DNA from: Mesodorylaimus sp. YZB2_4
Lineage: Eukaryota; Nematoda; Enoplea; Dorylaimida; Dorylaimidae
Assembly: GCA_030248295.1 (NCBI GenBank)
Contig: JASANH010000938.1
Location: forward strand, 620,001-684,000
Direction: 5' to 3'
Length of the DNA stretch: 64,000 nt
A program made the position numbers and the translations under genes. The notes below the pieces were generated by a model. It searched no databases and was not told the origin of the DNA. It saw only the letters and a list, made by a program, of their open reading frames with translations. The first letter of the stretch is position 1. The number at the start of each line of letters is the position of its first letter. Positions 1 through 11,726 of this stretch are shown in pieces.

Positions 1-348
1 AAATCGGGACTGCTTTTTCTAATGTTCGGCTATTTATATAATGGCGTCTAATTATCGGTGAATTATTTTGTGGTTGATATATTCCTCATTAACTTTTTGT
101 TATAGTGTTGTGAATAGCCTGCGGAGGGTTCTCCCCAAGTGCGTGCGAACATTTATTCGATACATGAATCGGCAAGGTGACAAATGAATCGAAACATAAA
201 TCATAGGCACCATAACTGACGAAGGGACGAGCCCCGTCGTCTGTTGCATACTGAATTAAATAAAGCACATTGTCGAGTAGATTCAATGAATAAGGGTGCA
301 AGAATAACAAAACTGAACCTAATCCTTATTCGTAATGAGGGTAGTTGA

Positions 349-2066
<1,718 letters not shown>

Positions 2067-3046
2067 TTCCTGGGAATCTAAAACATAAACCGAGAACATA
2101 AGGAGTCAGTCCATCCGCACTGTGTGCATTAGCTACGCCAACCCTCTTCTCCCATGGCAAACATTAGAGCTGAGTAAAAGTCGAGCCAAGTTCAAAAAGT
2201 GCTGACACAAAGCCAATCCGACGTGATGAATGGTGACAACTGTTTCTACTAGGCCGCCCAGTTGGTGAACTGATGACACCGTTCTGCACATTCCAACACA
2301 ACGGATGTGTCCACTGGACTTATCTTGGGCAAATAATCCAGCTAGGTCACGAGCCACCTGTCACATTTTCCACTCTCCATCCGACCACTCGAAATGAACT
2401 GTGAGCTTACGAAAAGCTGACGAGCAGGCTAGTCTACGACCATGGCAGACCAACATCGCGCGGGCCGTCCCTACTCAAGTTCCATATCTCGCATTACACG
2501 TGGAATAGGACACTGATCGGCACACAGCGTCTGATGCAATCCAGTGACCAACTGGCCTCATCAACACACTAGCTAGGGCGAAAAACGAGCAGGCACAAAG
2601 GGGCCTGAACAGAATTGATGATTGGCAGGCCAAGAAATAGTTGGCTGCAGAGAAAAGAGAAAGCGCGTGACAGAATACTCGCTTCGCACCCGAACTCGTC
2701 ACGTGGATGGCAACTGGAGCAAATTCCAGTAAGAGGCAGACAAAACAAACCATTGCGAGTGCGAAAAACAGAAATTTCGAATAACCCTAGTCATAACCAG
2801 GCAGCGTGTGAGTAAGACTATGATCAAAGTAGGTAAGCAGGGAAGACCATTGTGCAGCGCAAAGACTGCTGTACGAAAATGCTAAAATCCCCAGCACCCA
2901 ACAATGCGCCTTCAAAAAAGTGGTCAATCCAGTTTCCAAGTACGGGTGTACCAGCACTCGACGGACTCATCCACCACCCCACTAACCTCGTTGGACAATT
3001 CAGTTTACTCGACAATAACGTAAACGACAATTCAACCATCACAAAA
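2067..3046. other. Intergenic, cathepsin L to SNIP1
   Basis: About 1 kb between two minus-strand genes. It should hold the cathepsin promoter (right of 2066) and the SNIP1 3' end (left of 3047). No convincing exon, RNA gene or transposon was seen. The segment near 2467-2520 shares the phrase CCCTACTCAA plus TTCCATAT with 3481-3510 inside the SNIP1 intron, possibly remnants of one dispersed repeat. Confidence 0.5.
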
Positions 3047-5908
3047 TCACGTGGCTTCTTGCTTCTCAGTGTCTCCTTCTGGCTGGTCGGTTCCCTCGTC
3101 CGCATCCGCTTCTTCCTGCGAGTTTTCGTGAAGCAGAACCTGAAAAGTTAAGGCCACGTTAAATACTCACGAACAAACCGTCACTTAAAATGAATGAACC
3201 GAGTAATGATTCAGTCTTCAGTCAAGAGTGCAGTCAGCAACGACCACGACGGCTGGCGATGATGGCTAGCACGAGGATCTCAGCAGGGAAGTGCTAGATT
3301 ACTGAATTGGGAAAACATGGTTGGTGAGGAGAGAGGGCTCATCCTGCCAAGCAAGAAATTACGCAACAGCCTCAGTATCTTATCATAATCTACTCCTATA
3401 GGTGACTCAGCGTCAGATCTTTGCATCACTAGTCAGTTCTGCTCGCTCACCGTCATCGTGCAGGCCAATCTAGGCCCTCCCCTCCCTACTCAACTTCCAT
3501 ATTAGTACTATACACTGCAACGGATGTGAGATCGGCCACAGCACCGACAGGCATCAATGAGTCAGTCATTTTGCGCTAGCGAGATTGAGAGTGAAGATCC
3601 TGATGATCTGATCCTGGTACCTAGATCCTGATGACACGGAAATTTTCTAAGACTAGTATATCCTAGGCCCTAATTTTATTTTGGCCCTGAGTTCATGCTG
3701 ACATGCACAGTATTGCTTCTGAGTGCAGAATTTAACAAAAGGGCCAGGAGCAGGAAAGCATAACTTTCACAGATTCTGAACACGATCCCGATCGTTCGGG
3801 ATGGGGACTCGCTCAATCTGACTGAGATTTCTAATCTAAAGACGGCTCTTTTTTCACTTTATATTCGCTGTAGATAACCTCATCCGCCAAATTTTCTCCA
3901 GCCTCCCCTTCTGAAACATCTCCACAACATTCAATCCTAACCATTTTTTACATCGACCCGACCCATCGTTGATATATAGAAGCAGGCACCCACATCCAGT
4001 CGAGGGAGTCCTCTCATTCTCTTCCCACCACAGAGATGGGGTTGACTCGAACCCTTTCCCACAAATAGATGTCAATCACCGAAAGCGTGAAGCCTGAACC
4101 AACCTAATCCGGCCCACATGTTTGCCTTTGATTGATCAAGAAGGATCAGATCGTTCTGTTCATCTTGCAAAGCGGGGATGGCTTCCTCCTTGATTTCGTC
4201 ACCGGCTCCTCCACTCTTTCCAGCAGACTTGAACTACTGACAAAAGCACGGTCTGGTCAAGAAGGGGGGCGAGTGCAAAACGCTCAATACTGTACGTTTT
4301 CACTCGCTCCCGATTCTCCAGGCTTTCACCGAAGAAACGAAAATTCAATTCTCGAGCAAAGATGCTTCCATGATTTGAGCTCGTCGGGCAGTCATGGCTC
4401 GCAGATGCTTCTCGATTGAAATTTGACGAGGTGTTATTTTAAAAATGCATGCTAAATCTCCCAGGGCCGCAACTCGGAATGTTTCCAGAGGCTCCATAAA
4501 GATTACCGCCAGGGTTTTTGGTCAATCTTTGACGAGATAGCAGGCGAAGTTCCGTGATAACCCCGCCTCGATGATAACGATACTGCATAGCGAACTGTAC
4601 TTGCTGTCCCAACGGGTATCGCTCCTTTACTGGAGAACTGTCTGATCGATCCCTATGATCCCCATTTCCTTATGGTTCGATCGAAGCAGTTCGCCAGCTT
4701 TGAGAAGGATATTTTGGCGGGAATTCCTGACTGGCGGGGCCGATTCCCCCAAACCGATCCTGGCCGGATAGGTGGGTCGGTCGATGCTGGATACCTACGC
4801 ACGCCGTCGCTTCTTGCTTTTAACCTCGATCTTTCAACAAGAGTGCACGTGCTTACTTGGGCGCATAATAAAAAGTAAATGAATATACTGAAAGAGGCTA
4901 AAATCAACTTACGTAATCTCGTGAGCTGAATCCGAATTTGATGATGTCCTTTTCGAATAACTCGTAATAACGTTCTGGGTCGATTCTCTGGTTGTTCACG
5001 TAAGTACCATTGGCCGATCCCAAATCGATTACGTACGGCCGGACTCGCCTTGAGACTGTGCCATCGTCCAAGGTCCGTTTGATAAAACGATACTGAAGAA
5101 CCGCGTGCTGCTTGGAACAACTTGGATGATCCACTGGAATGTCGGCCACGCGACGATCACGGCCTGAAAAGCCCAAGATTTTTCACATCCACACGTGGTT
5201 AGGAGGCGATAGGAGACGAGCACTTACCAAGTAAATATGCACTCTGGCGATGAACAGGTATGAAATCTAATGCCTCATCGCCTTTAAAAGGATAAAGTCG
5301 CCAACGAAGCTTCGGTTTACGCGCTTCCGGTGGTTCATTGTACTTGATTACAATGCCGTTGAAAGTGTTCGTGTCCTTGGCAAGATTGCCGCTAAGGCCG
5401 AAATTGGGTTTCTCCTTGGGTTTCGATTCTTCTTTAGTCTTGATTGTGTCCACTTTCTTTCCCCATTCGAATTTCCGCTCATTTTTCTTCTCTTCCCAAT
5501 CGCCATGCGGTTTTCTTGGTCGATCGTCTCCACGCCGACGATCATCGGATGATGGACGCCGAGGAGGACTGTCGTCACGCGGTTCTTCTTTTATTCTGAC
5601 CTGAAACAAGGACCGGGGGTACAAAAATAAGTAATAGGCAAATGAGAGATTCTAAATCCCGTTGATTCCACAAGACTGTAATGGTGCCTGCGTCACCCAT
5701 AGCGTGCACTGTCTAAAAGGTCCTCAGTCAAGCAATAGTTCGGGTTCTCTTAGCAAGATACCCCATCAAAAAAAGGTGAAATTCTTACCCGCGACCTTTC
5801 GTGCCTTCGTTCTTCATCCCTGTCTCTGCTTCGTCGACGATGCCTTTCACCAACTGGAGAGCGGTCGCGAGACGATCGACGGCGATTCCTCCGTTCGTCG
5901 TAACTCAT
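3047..5908 (-). CDS. SNIP1: SNIP1 / Smad nuclear-interacting protein, FHA domain (4 exons)
   Basis: Nuclear FHA-domain protein of the spliceosome/RES-type complex and a regulator of Smad and p300 signalling in vertebrates. Exons: 5908-5789, 5600-5228, 5163-4913 and 3139-3047, in frame to 278 residues. Residues 1-40 are an Arg/Ser-rich tail (MSYDERRNRRRSSRDRS). Then come a charged linker, the conserved block DTNTFNGIVIKYNEPPEAR, RWRLYPFKGDEALDF and HRQSAYLLGRDRRVADIP. The FHA core follows, with HPSCSKQHAV, DLGSANGTYVNN and KFGFSSRDYVLLHE, and then an acidic tail. The last exon encodes only VLLHENSQEEADADEG and onward. It lies 1.77 kb from the preceding exon and would be missed without homology, but the SRDY-VLLHE junction matches the human ending. 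The protein is shorter than human SNIP1 (396 aa) because the N-terminal RS-rich region is reduced. Confidence 0.93.
3140..4912 (-). other. Large last intron of SNIP1
   Basis: A 1,773-nt intron, about thirty times the common intron length in this window. It has a GTAAGT donor and a TTTTCAG acceptor. I see no nested gene on either strand. A small microrepeat of GATCCTGATGA occurs near 3597-3635. The right end (4650-4860) and 4130-4420 are open in some frames but show no family resemblance. Confidence 0.6.
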
Positions 5909-7016
5909 CGTCAGTCTTGGCTAAATATCTTCCCCCAAAAAGACAAGATTTATAAATAATAAGGCTCTAAATACCAAACGAGTCTGCAAGAAAATCAAAA
6001 GGAAAATTCTCTACAAAACGTTGGCGCGAGATCGCGCACATCCTAAATAGGTCATTACCTTCTTATATCAAAAAGCGGAAAGTTTAAGCAAATGTAGGCA
6101 AGCTCTTTAGGCAGACCGAAGAAGGGACATCCTCAGCATACCCTACAGAATACTAGAGTTGTGTCACGATGTACAGCAATGCAATGATTTCCATCAGAAA
6201 GATCTTTGCAGCCACGCCCTGTTGGTCATTGGCGCTTCGCCGTGCTGTAGCATGGTCGGTTTCAGAAATAAAACGATCAGGTCAAGGAGACGAGGCCGCC
6301 TGGGCCTGCACCTACAACAGTCAGGTCCCGGACAGCCAAGCGTATTGAAGTGCACTGGTTGCAAGCGTGGGTAGCCAATGTCGCTGGTGGTGGCTGCCCC
6401 TGCATGGACATAGAGGTACCTGTACTCGGATACCCAGGGTGCTCATGATATTGAGAAATATACTCAAAGCCACATTAGTGCAAGAAACTCAGCGTTTTGA
6501 CGTTATTATATGGTCTTTATCAGCAGGACAGGCACGGAAAGCGAATAAGAAAGTCTCTTCTTGTCGGGTTTCACCTCCTTCCTGGTTCGCTTTGCACTTC
6601 TGTCCTGCTGATGAAGACCATAAAATAACGTCGAAACGCTTAGTTTTTGGCACCGATGTGGCTTCGCGTAAATTTCGTTGTTACTCTGAGAATCTTCAGC
6701 CCGAGTCTTTCCAACTTGTTCTCATCAAGGGCACCTGCACCAGCTCGACAAGAACTCTTACTGAATCAGGTCAAGACAAGTTGCACCCGGAACCGAGGCT
6801 TTTTGTCCACGTGCACGAGTTGACGATAAGTCAGGCTTACCGCCGGCGTTAAACTTTTAAACTCCCGCCATTAGATGCAAGCAGTCTAATCTGTACACGT
6901 GTTGCGACCGGCCTTTCCCAGGAGACATGTTTAGCGTATCGTAATCGTCCTTTTAGAAATTTAGTTCTTGAACTTTTCTCGTCGATTTCCGGAGCAAGAA
7001 TTAGCGATATTTAATC
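5909..7016. other. Divergent intergenic region SNIP1 / NDUFS1
   Basis: 1.1 kb between the SNIP1 start (minus) and the NDUFS1 start (plus). It must hold both promoters. Its centre is occupied by a long imperfect inverted repeat (see separate entry). Confidence 0.6.
6380..6765. repeat. Long imperfect inverted repeat (foldback)
   Basis: The left arm runs from about 6380 to 6553 and the right arm is its reverse complement from about 6579 to 6765. The centre is best preserved: 6488-6531 against 6600-6643 pair with only a few mismatches (for example TTTATCAGCAGGACA against its complement). Outer parts such as AAGCCACATT/GATGTGGCTT still align with small gaps. An RNA copy would form a hairpin of roughly 170 bp with a loop of about 25 nt. 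No coding capacity is evident. It could be a MITE or foldback element, a hairpin-RNA locus, or a local inverted duplication. I did not find a clear target duplication. Confidence 0.75.
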
Positions 7017-10000
7017 ATGCATCGCGTCAGGACGATTGCTTCGGAACTTATTACGGCGCGATTATGTCGCTGCAAGTTGCCAGGTGAGAACTGATTTCCG
7101 ACCCTGTGTACCCTGCTGTGCGCTTTCAAGTAGGACTGTCACGTTTTCTCAATTAATCGGTTACTCAATTTCGGGAATCTTCTTAGGGCAAGATTCTCCG
7201 GTTTCCTATGGTTTTAGTTTGGTCTGGCATTGGTATAGTATGACGACACCTTGACGACCTGGCCATTTACACTATGGGTAGAGTATGATGACACCTTGTG
7301 TTCTGTAAGTAAGTGCTATAATACGAAACGCATGTAGCTTTCATCGATTTGAACGATTTCACTTGGTCCACCCATTGCTGGCGCTTCTCCCAAACGCAGG
7401 TGGAGGATTTCTCGAATGTAATGGAACAAATCGATGACCGCGTTCCTGCAATTCTTGGCCAAGAGCGGGAATAAGACTTCCATTCGCATCGGCATCCGCT
7501 TTGACTATCACCAAACCAGCAGAGAGATTGTGAAAATTGACAGCTTCGAATTTTGTCGACCAGCTTCATTGATGGAGGCGAACCACGTCTTATTTCCTAG
7601 ACTGCCACCAACTTGATTTCCTCCGCGCTGCGACCTCTTCTTCTTTCAACCACTGCAGCGATAAATCGCCCGCATCTTTCCTCTGTCCATAACTGTTGGT
7701 AAAGCTCGCCATCGTGATTCTCCGTAATCGTGCATGTAAATCGATTGCCGGGTTGACTTGGCAAAAGCTTTTTCTCTTCAGCAAATTGAAAAAATGATTG
7801 TTCAGTGCAGCAAGATTACACAATTTGAACTGATCGTAAGTCGGGATCAACTCGAGCGGGCACATGCACAGCAGGCATGGCGAATGAGCAAAGTTTCAGG
7901 TGTGGTCCAAATAGGACGATAAGGTAACAGAAGAACACAACGGGGCCGAAGCACATTGGGTTGGCATTGAGAGCCATCCGAAAAATGCATTGCTTATATA
8001 GCCTTTCTATGCCTTTATCTTTGTGTCGAAGGTCAAGCCAAGGTGTCGTCATACTATACCAATGCCGTTTGGTCTTACGACGTTAGTGTGGCATTAGACC
8101 GACAGACCACCGGAATGTTTTTGGAATCCGTTATCCATCCCCCATCTCCTTGTGTATTCAATGCCAGCTCGGAGAGGGTGGTGGCACGATTGATCGCTTC
8201 TTCGCATGTTCTGGCGTCCTTTTATCATATAGTGCGATCGTATGATAGCCTTTATATTTTAGTGAAATGCCAATCGACCGTATCGACTCCCGCTCCTGAA
8301 CGCATCGAAGTGTTTGTTGACGACAAGAAAGTTCTTGTGGAACCCGGAATGACCATCTTGCAGGCATGTGCTTTGGTGGGCGTCGATATTCCTCGGTTCT
8401 GCTATCATGAACGTTTATCGATCGCTGGAAATTGTCGTATGTGCTTGGTCGAAGTGGAGAAATCGATGAAGGTAGGCCAGTGTGAACCGGACCCTGGTTC
8501 GTCAACTCTGTAGATCCGGTACCTTCCTCTCATTTCAGCCCGTTGCGTCTTGCGCCATGCCCGTGATGAAGGGTATGCGCATTAAGACGAATTCACCTTT
8601 GACGAAGAAGGCTCGCGAGAGCGTGATGGAATTTTTGCTGGTCAATCATCCCCTCGATTGTCCAATTTGCGATCAAGGTGGTGAATGCGATTTGCAAGAT
8701 CAGAGTATGGCCTACGGAAGCGATCGCAGTCGTTATACGGACGATTCGTTCAGTGGCAAGCGAGCTGTCGAAGACAAGAATATCGGACCATTGGTCAAGA
8801 CCATTATGACGAGGTGCATCCATTGCACTCGCTGTGTCAGGTCAGGCCCAGTGTGTCTCCTGGTTGACTCCGACAAGGAATTAAAAAATTTATTACAGGT
8901 TTTCCAACGAAGTGGCTGGTGTCCCTGACCTCGGCACGACTGGACGCGGCAGTGATATGCAAATCGGCACTTACGTGGAGAAATTCTTTGCCACCGAACT
9001 TTCCGGCAATGTGATCGATTTGTGTCCCGTTGGTGCACTGACCTCGAAGCCGTACTCATTCACAGCTCGTCCTTGGGAAACTCGAAAAACCGAAAGCATT
9101 GATGTTATGGACGCCTTGGGCACAAATATCGTAATTTCTCATCGAACCGGCGAGCTATTGCGCGTTATACCGCGCATGCACGAGGTAGGTGGCTCGGTTC
9201 TGGTCTGTTTTGGAGCTAAGGAGGCTCTTCCGTATGTCTTGGCTGGCTTGCCGTAATTTGGTGTTTGCTGGGAATTTTTAATTTGCGCTGTTTAGGATAT
9301 CAATGAGGAATGGCTGAGCGACAAAGGGCGCTTCGCGTACGACGGCTTGAAGAGGCAACGTCTGGTCCATCCGATGGCGCGAGATGATCAAGGCAAGCTG
9401 CAGTACGTCGAATGGGAAAAGGCTTTATTCCTCGTTGCCCAAAAAGTAAATTTATTTTGCATCGTTTCTGATAAATTAGTTGTGAGAGAATATTCTTTTC
9501 AGTTGCGACAAACCCCGTCAGACAAAATAGCGGCAGTCGCGGGTGGATTGGTGGATGCTGAAGCAATGGTGGCATTGAAGGATATGTTGAACAGGTTTAA
9601 TGTGGAGAATTTGTATGCCGAGGAGCATTTTCCCGTAGAAGGCGCTGGGTGAGTGATAACCCCCGAATGGTCAATTCGACAAGTTCAAGGAGGTTCACTG
9701 TTTTAGAAGCGATTTGCGATCGAATTATTTATTTAACGATAAGATCGCAGGCATTGAAGAAGCCGATTTGATTTTGCTGGTTGGCGCCAATCCGAGGTTC
9801 GAGGCGCCAGTTTTGAATGCCAGGATCAGGAAGAGGTAAGAATCTATGTGGGGGGGGGGGGGGGGGAAGGTTTTTAACACATGCATTGGGGGGTTTTTTT
9901 CAGCACAATTAATTACGGTTCGCAAGTGGCTGTGGTTGGAGCCAAGTTGGATTTGAAATACGAGTATGAGGCAAGTTCAGAAGGCTTTTTCTTTTTAAAG

Positions 10001-11226
10001 AGCCCAAATATTTCTATAAGAGAGAAGGGAAGCCCCGACTTTGCTATTAGCTGGCAGGCTATCAGAGTGTTCGAGCGGGGAGTAAAACTAGGCAGAGCTG
10101 AGGTGAGAGGCATACGTATCATAAACAATGCCCGGCACTAAAGGTGAGCGTAGCCTAAAGCGTAATCGTGCTAACTGATTCATGTGTTATGGATGCAAGG
10201 TCACTACAGTTTCTTACTTTATTCAGCATCTGGGCGCGTCTCCGTCGGTTTTGGAACAATTAGAATCCGGAAAACATCCATTTTCGGAGCAGTTGCGATC
10301 GGCCAAGCGTCTGATGATTATTGTGGGTGCGCCAGCATTAGAGCGACAGGACGGGGCTGCTATTCTGAAAGCGGTCAAGAATATTGCGACGAAGGCGAAT
10401 GCGAATAATTTGGGTGTGGTGAATATTCTGCACAGGGTAAGAGTCCGATGTGTGGGATGGTATGAAAAGTGAGGACTGTTTTTATTGTTTAGACTGCGAA
10501 TCAAGTGGCGGCCTTGGATATCGGTTATCGGTTTGGCGCTGCCGAGGCACTCAAACGCAATTCGCCGCAACTGCTTTATTTGCTCGGCTCGGATGAATTG
10601 GTCAAGGATCGCTCGGACTTGCCCGATCGTTGCTTCGTGGTTTATCAAGGCCACCACGGGGATCGGTCAGCCGCCTTTGCTGATATAGTTTTGCCCGGAG
10701 CAGCGTACACGGAGAAAGAGGGTACGTACGTGAACACGGAGGGGCGTGCTCAACATACGCTGCCAGCAGTGACCGCGCCAGGAATCGCCAGGGACGATTG
10801 GAAGATCATCCGTGCCATTTCTGAGGTATGAGAGTGGTTTGATTAAGGTCGGCAGGCGGAGAGTGAGGTGAGTTATATCGTAGATTGCTGGCAAAACGTT
10901 GCCCTATGATCGAATTCAAGAGATTCGCCATCGTTTGAGTGAAATAGCGCCCCATTTGACTCGTTACGGCAGCGTTGAGCGGGCTAATTATTTCAAGGAG
11001 GGCACCGAACTTTTGGTGAGTATTATTCGATGAATGCGAGATGAGTTTTGCGAAGTTATGTTTGCAGGATCGAGTGGGAAAGCTTAGCAGCGAGGAGTTG
11101 CGTTCGCCGCAGACGAAACTATCCGATTATTACGTAACTAATTCGATCACGAGGGCGTCGAGGACGATGGCGAGGGCTGTGCAGGCTGCTCGCCAACATG
11201 AGAGTAGCGAACAGGGAGCCTCCTAG
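7017..11226 (+). CDS. NDUFS1: NADH:ubiquinone oxidoreductase 75 kDa subunit (12 exons)
   Basis: Core iron-sulfur subunit of mitochondrial complex I (N module), which carries electrons from the flavin site through N1b, N4 and N5. Exons: 7017-7083, 8263-8471, 8539-8840, 8899-9184, 9296-9445, 9503-9648, 9707-9835, 9904-9970, 10227-10436, 10493-10825, 10884-11015 and 11068-11226. They give 729 residues (human 727). The N-terminus [18 protein letters not shown] is a basic presequence. Cluster ligands are visible: [19 protein letters not shown] with ASCAMPV for the 2Fe-2S site, [14 protein letters not shown], then [10 protein letters not shown] for the 4Fe-4S sites. The C-terminal part has [29 protein letters not shown] and [11 protein letters not shown]. 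Intron 1 (1.18 kb) contains a Merlin transposon, intron 7 a 17-G run, and intron 8 uses a GC donor. No break in the reading frame. Confidence 0.97.
7226..8066 (-). mobile_element. Degenerate Merlin-superfamily DNA transposon in NDUFS1 intron 1
   Basis: An 841-bp insertion with perfect 28-bp terminal inverted repeats at 7226-7253 and 8039-8066 (ends GGCATTGGTATAGTATGACG). It is flanked by an identical 9-bp target duplication, GTTTGGTCT, at 7217-7225 and 8067-8075. A subterminal near-copy of the repeat lies at about 7274-7295. The minus strand carries broken transposase fragments. One fragment, about 7314-7480, reads [20 protein letters not shown] and continues to [17 protein letters not shown], the IS1016/Merlin pattern GGPG-x-IVEIDES around the first catalytic Asp. 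An upstream piece in another frame includes [11 protein letters not shown] (7590-7865). Frameshifts, stops and loss of everything after the first catalytic block make it inactive. The 9-bp duplication agrees with Merlin (8-9 bp). Mutator elements also make 9 bp, but the protein fragment favours Merlin. Confidence 0.85.
7314..7865 (-). pseudogene. Merlin transposase remnant
   Basis: Broken coding remnants inside the transposon, spread over at least two frames. Part at 7590-7865 has [18 protein letters not shown] and [14 protein letters not shown]. Part at about 7314-7480 holds the DDE-domain start [15 protein letters not shown] then [13 protein letters not shown], followed at once by stop codons about 80 nt from the terminal repeat. 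The second Asp and the final Glu of the catalytic triad are missing, so the 3' half was deleted. Identification rests on the IVQIDES block and on the element's ends and target duplication. Confidence 0.7.
9850..9866 (+). repeat. Poly-G tract (17 G) in NDUFS1 intron 7
   Basis: Uninterrupted run of 17 guanines 37 nt upstream of the 3' splice site of a 68-nt intron. It is likely length-variable and could form a G-quadruplex in the pre-mRNA. Confidence 0.85.
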
Positions 11227-11726
11227 TTAGATATGTACAGTCTTGCTGTGATGCAATGAGGCGTGAGAAATTAGGTTTGCCTATTTCCCGATAGGCATAC
11301 AGTAGAGGCGATTGTCAAATGTGAAATTGTAGACTACATGGAAGTGGAGGAAACTTGTTAGTACAATTTATGGGTTTTGTGTAAACGAAGGAGTAAAACT
11401 GCCAATAGCTTGTGGTGCCGTGGATATTGATTAGTCGTGTCTAATTTACCTGAAATTGGTCTTTGAATGGAAATTCAGCGATGAACAACTGGTCGGGTCG
11501 GTTCTGGGACTAGGGATTGCTGGGGTCTACGTGGGCCAACCTTTTTCAAATTCCCGCCTTAAATGTTATGGGCGGTGCGTAGTCGTTTGCGGCACTTGTT
11601 TCCTCTTGGCTCAATCATAGCAGGACGATCTGAAATGGAAATTTTCTGATTTGCAGCTTTAGATTGAAGAAAGTTGTTTTCAGATTTCGTGATCGGTGAG
11701 TGGGATCGAATAAGAAGTGCTCGACG

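Noticed and set aside
2467-3540. A dispersed repeat shared by the intergenic region and the SNIP1 intron
   Set aside because: Only about 20-30 bp match well; too short to support a repeat family without other copies.
8158-8505. Minus-strand open frame of 115 codons over NDUFS1 exon 2
   Set aside because: Antisense shadow of the conserved ferredoxin-like exon; no family likeness.
11700-11726. Starting the MPP8-like protein at 11700
   Set aside because: The first codon there is GTG; the ATG at 11727 has a good context and sits just before the chromodomain.
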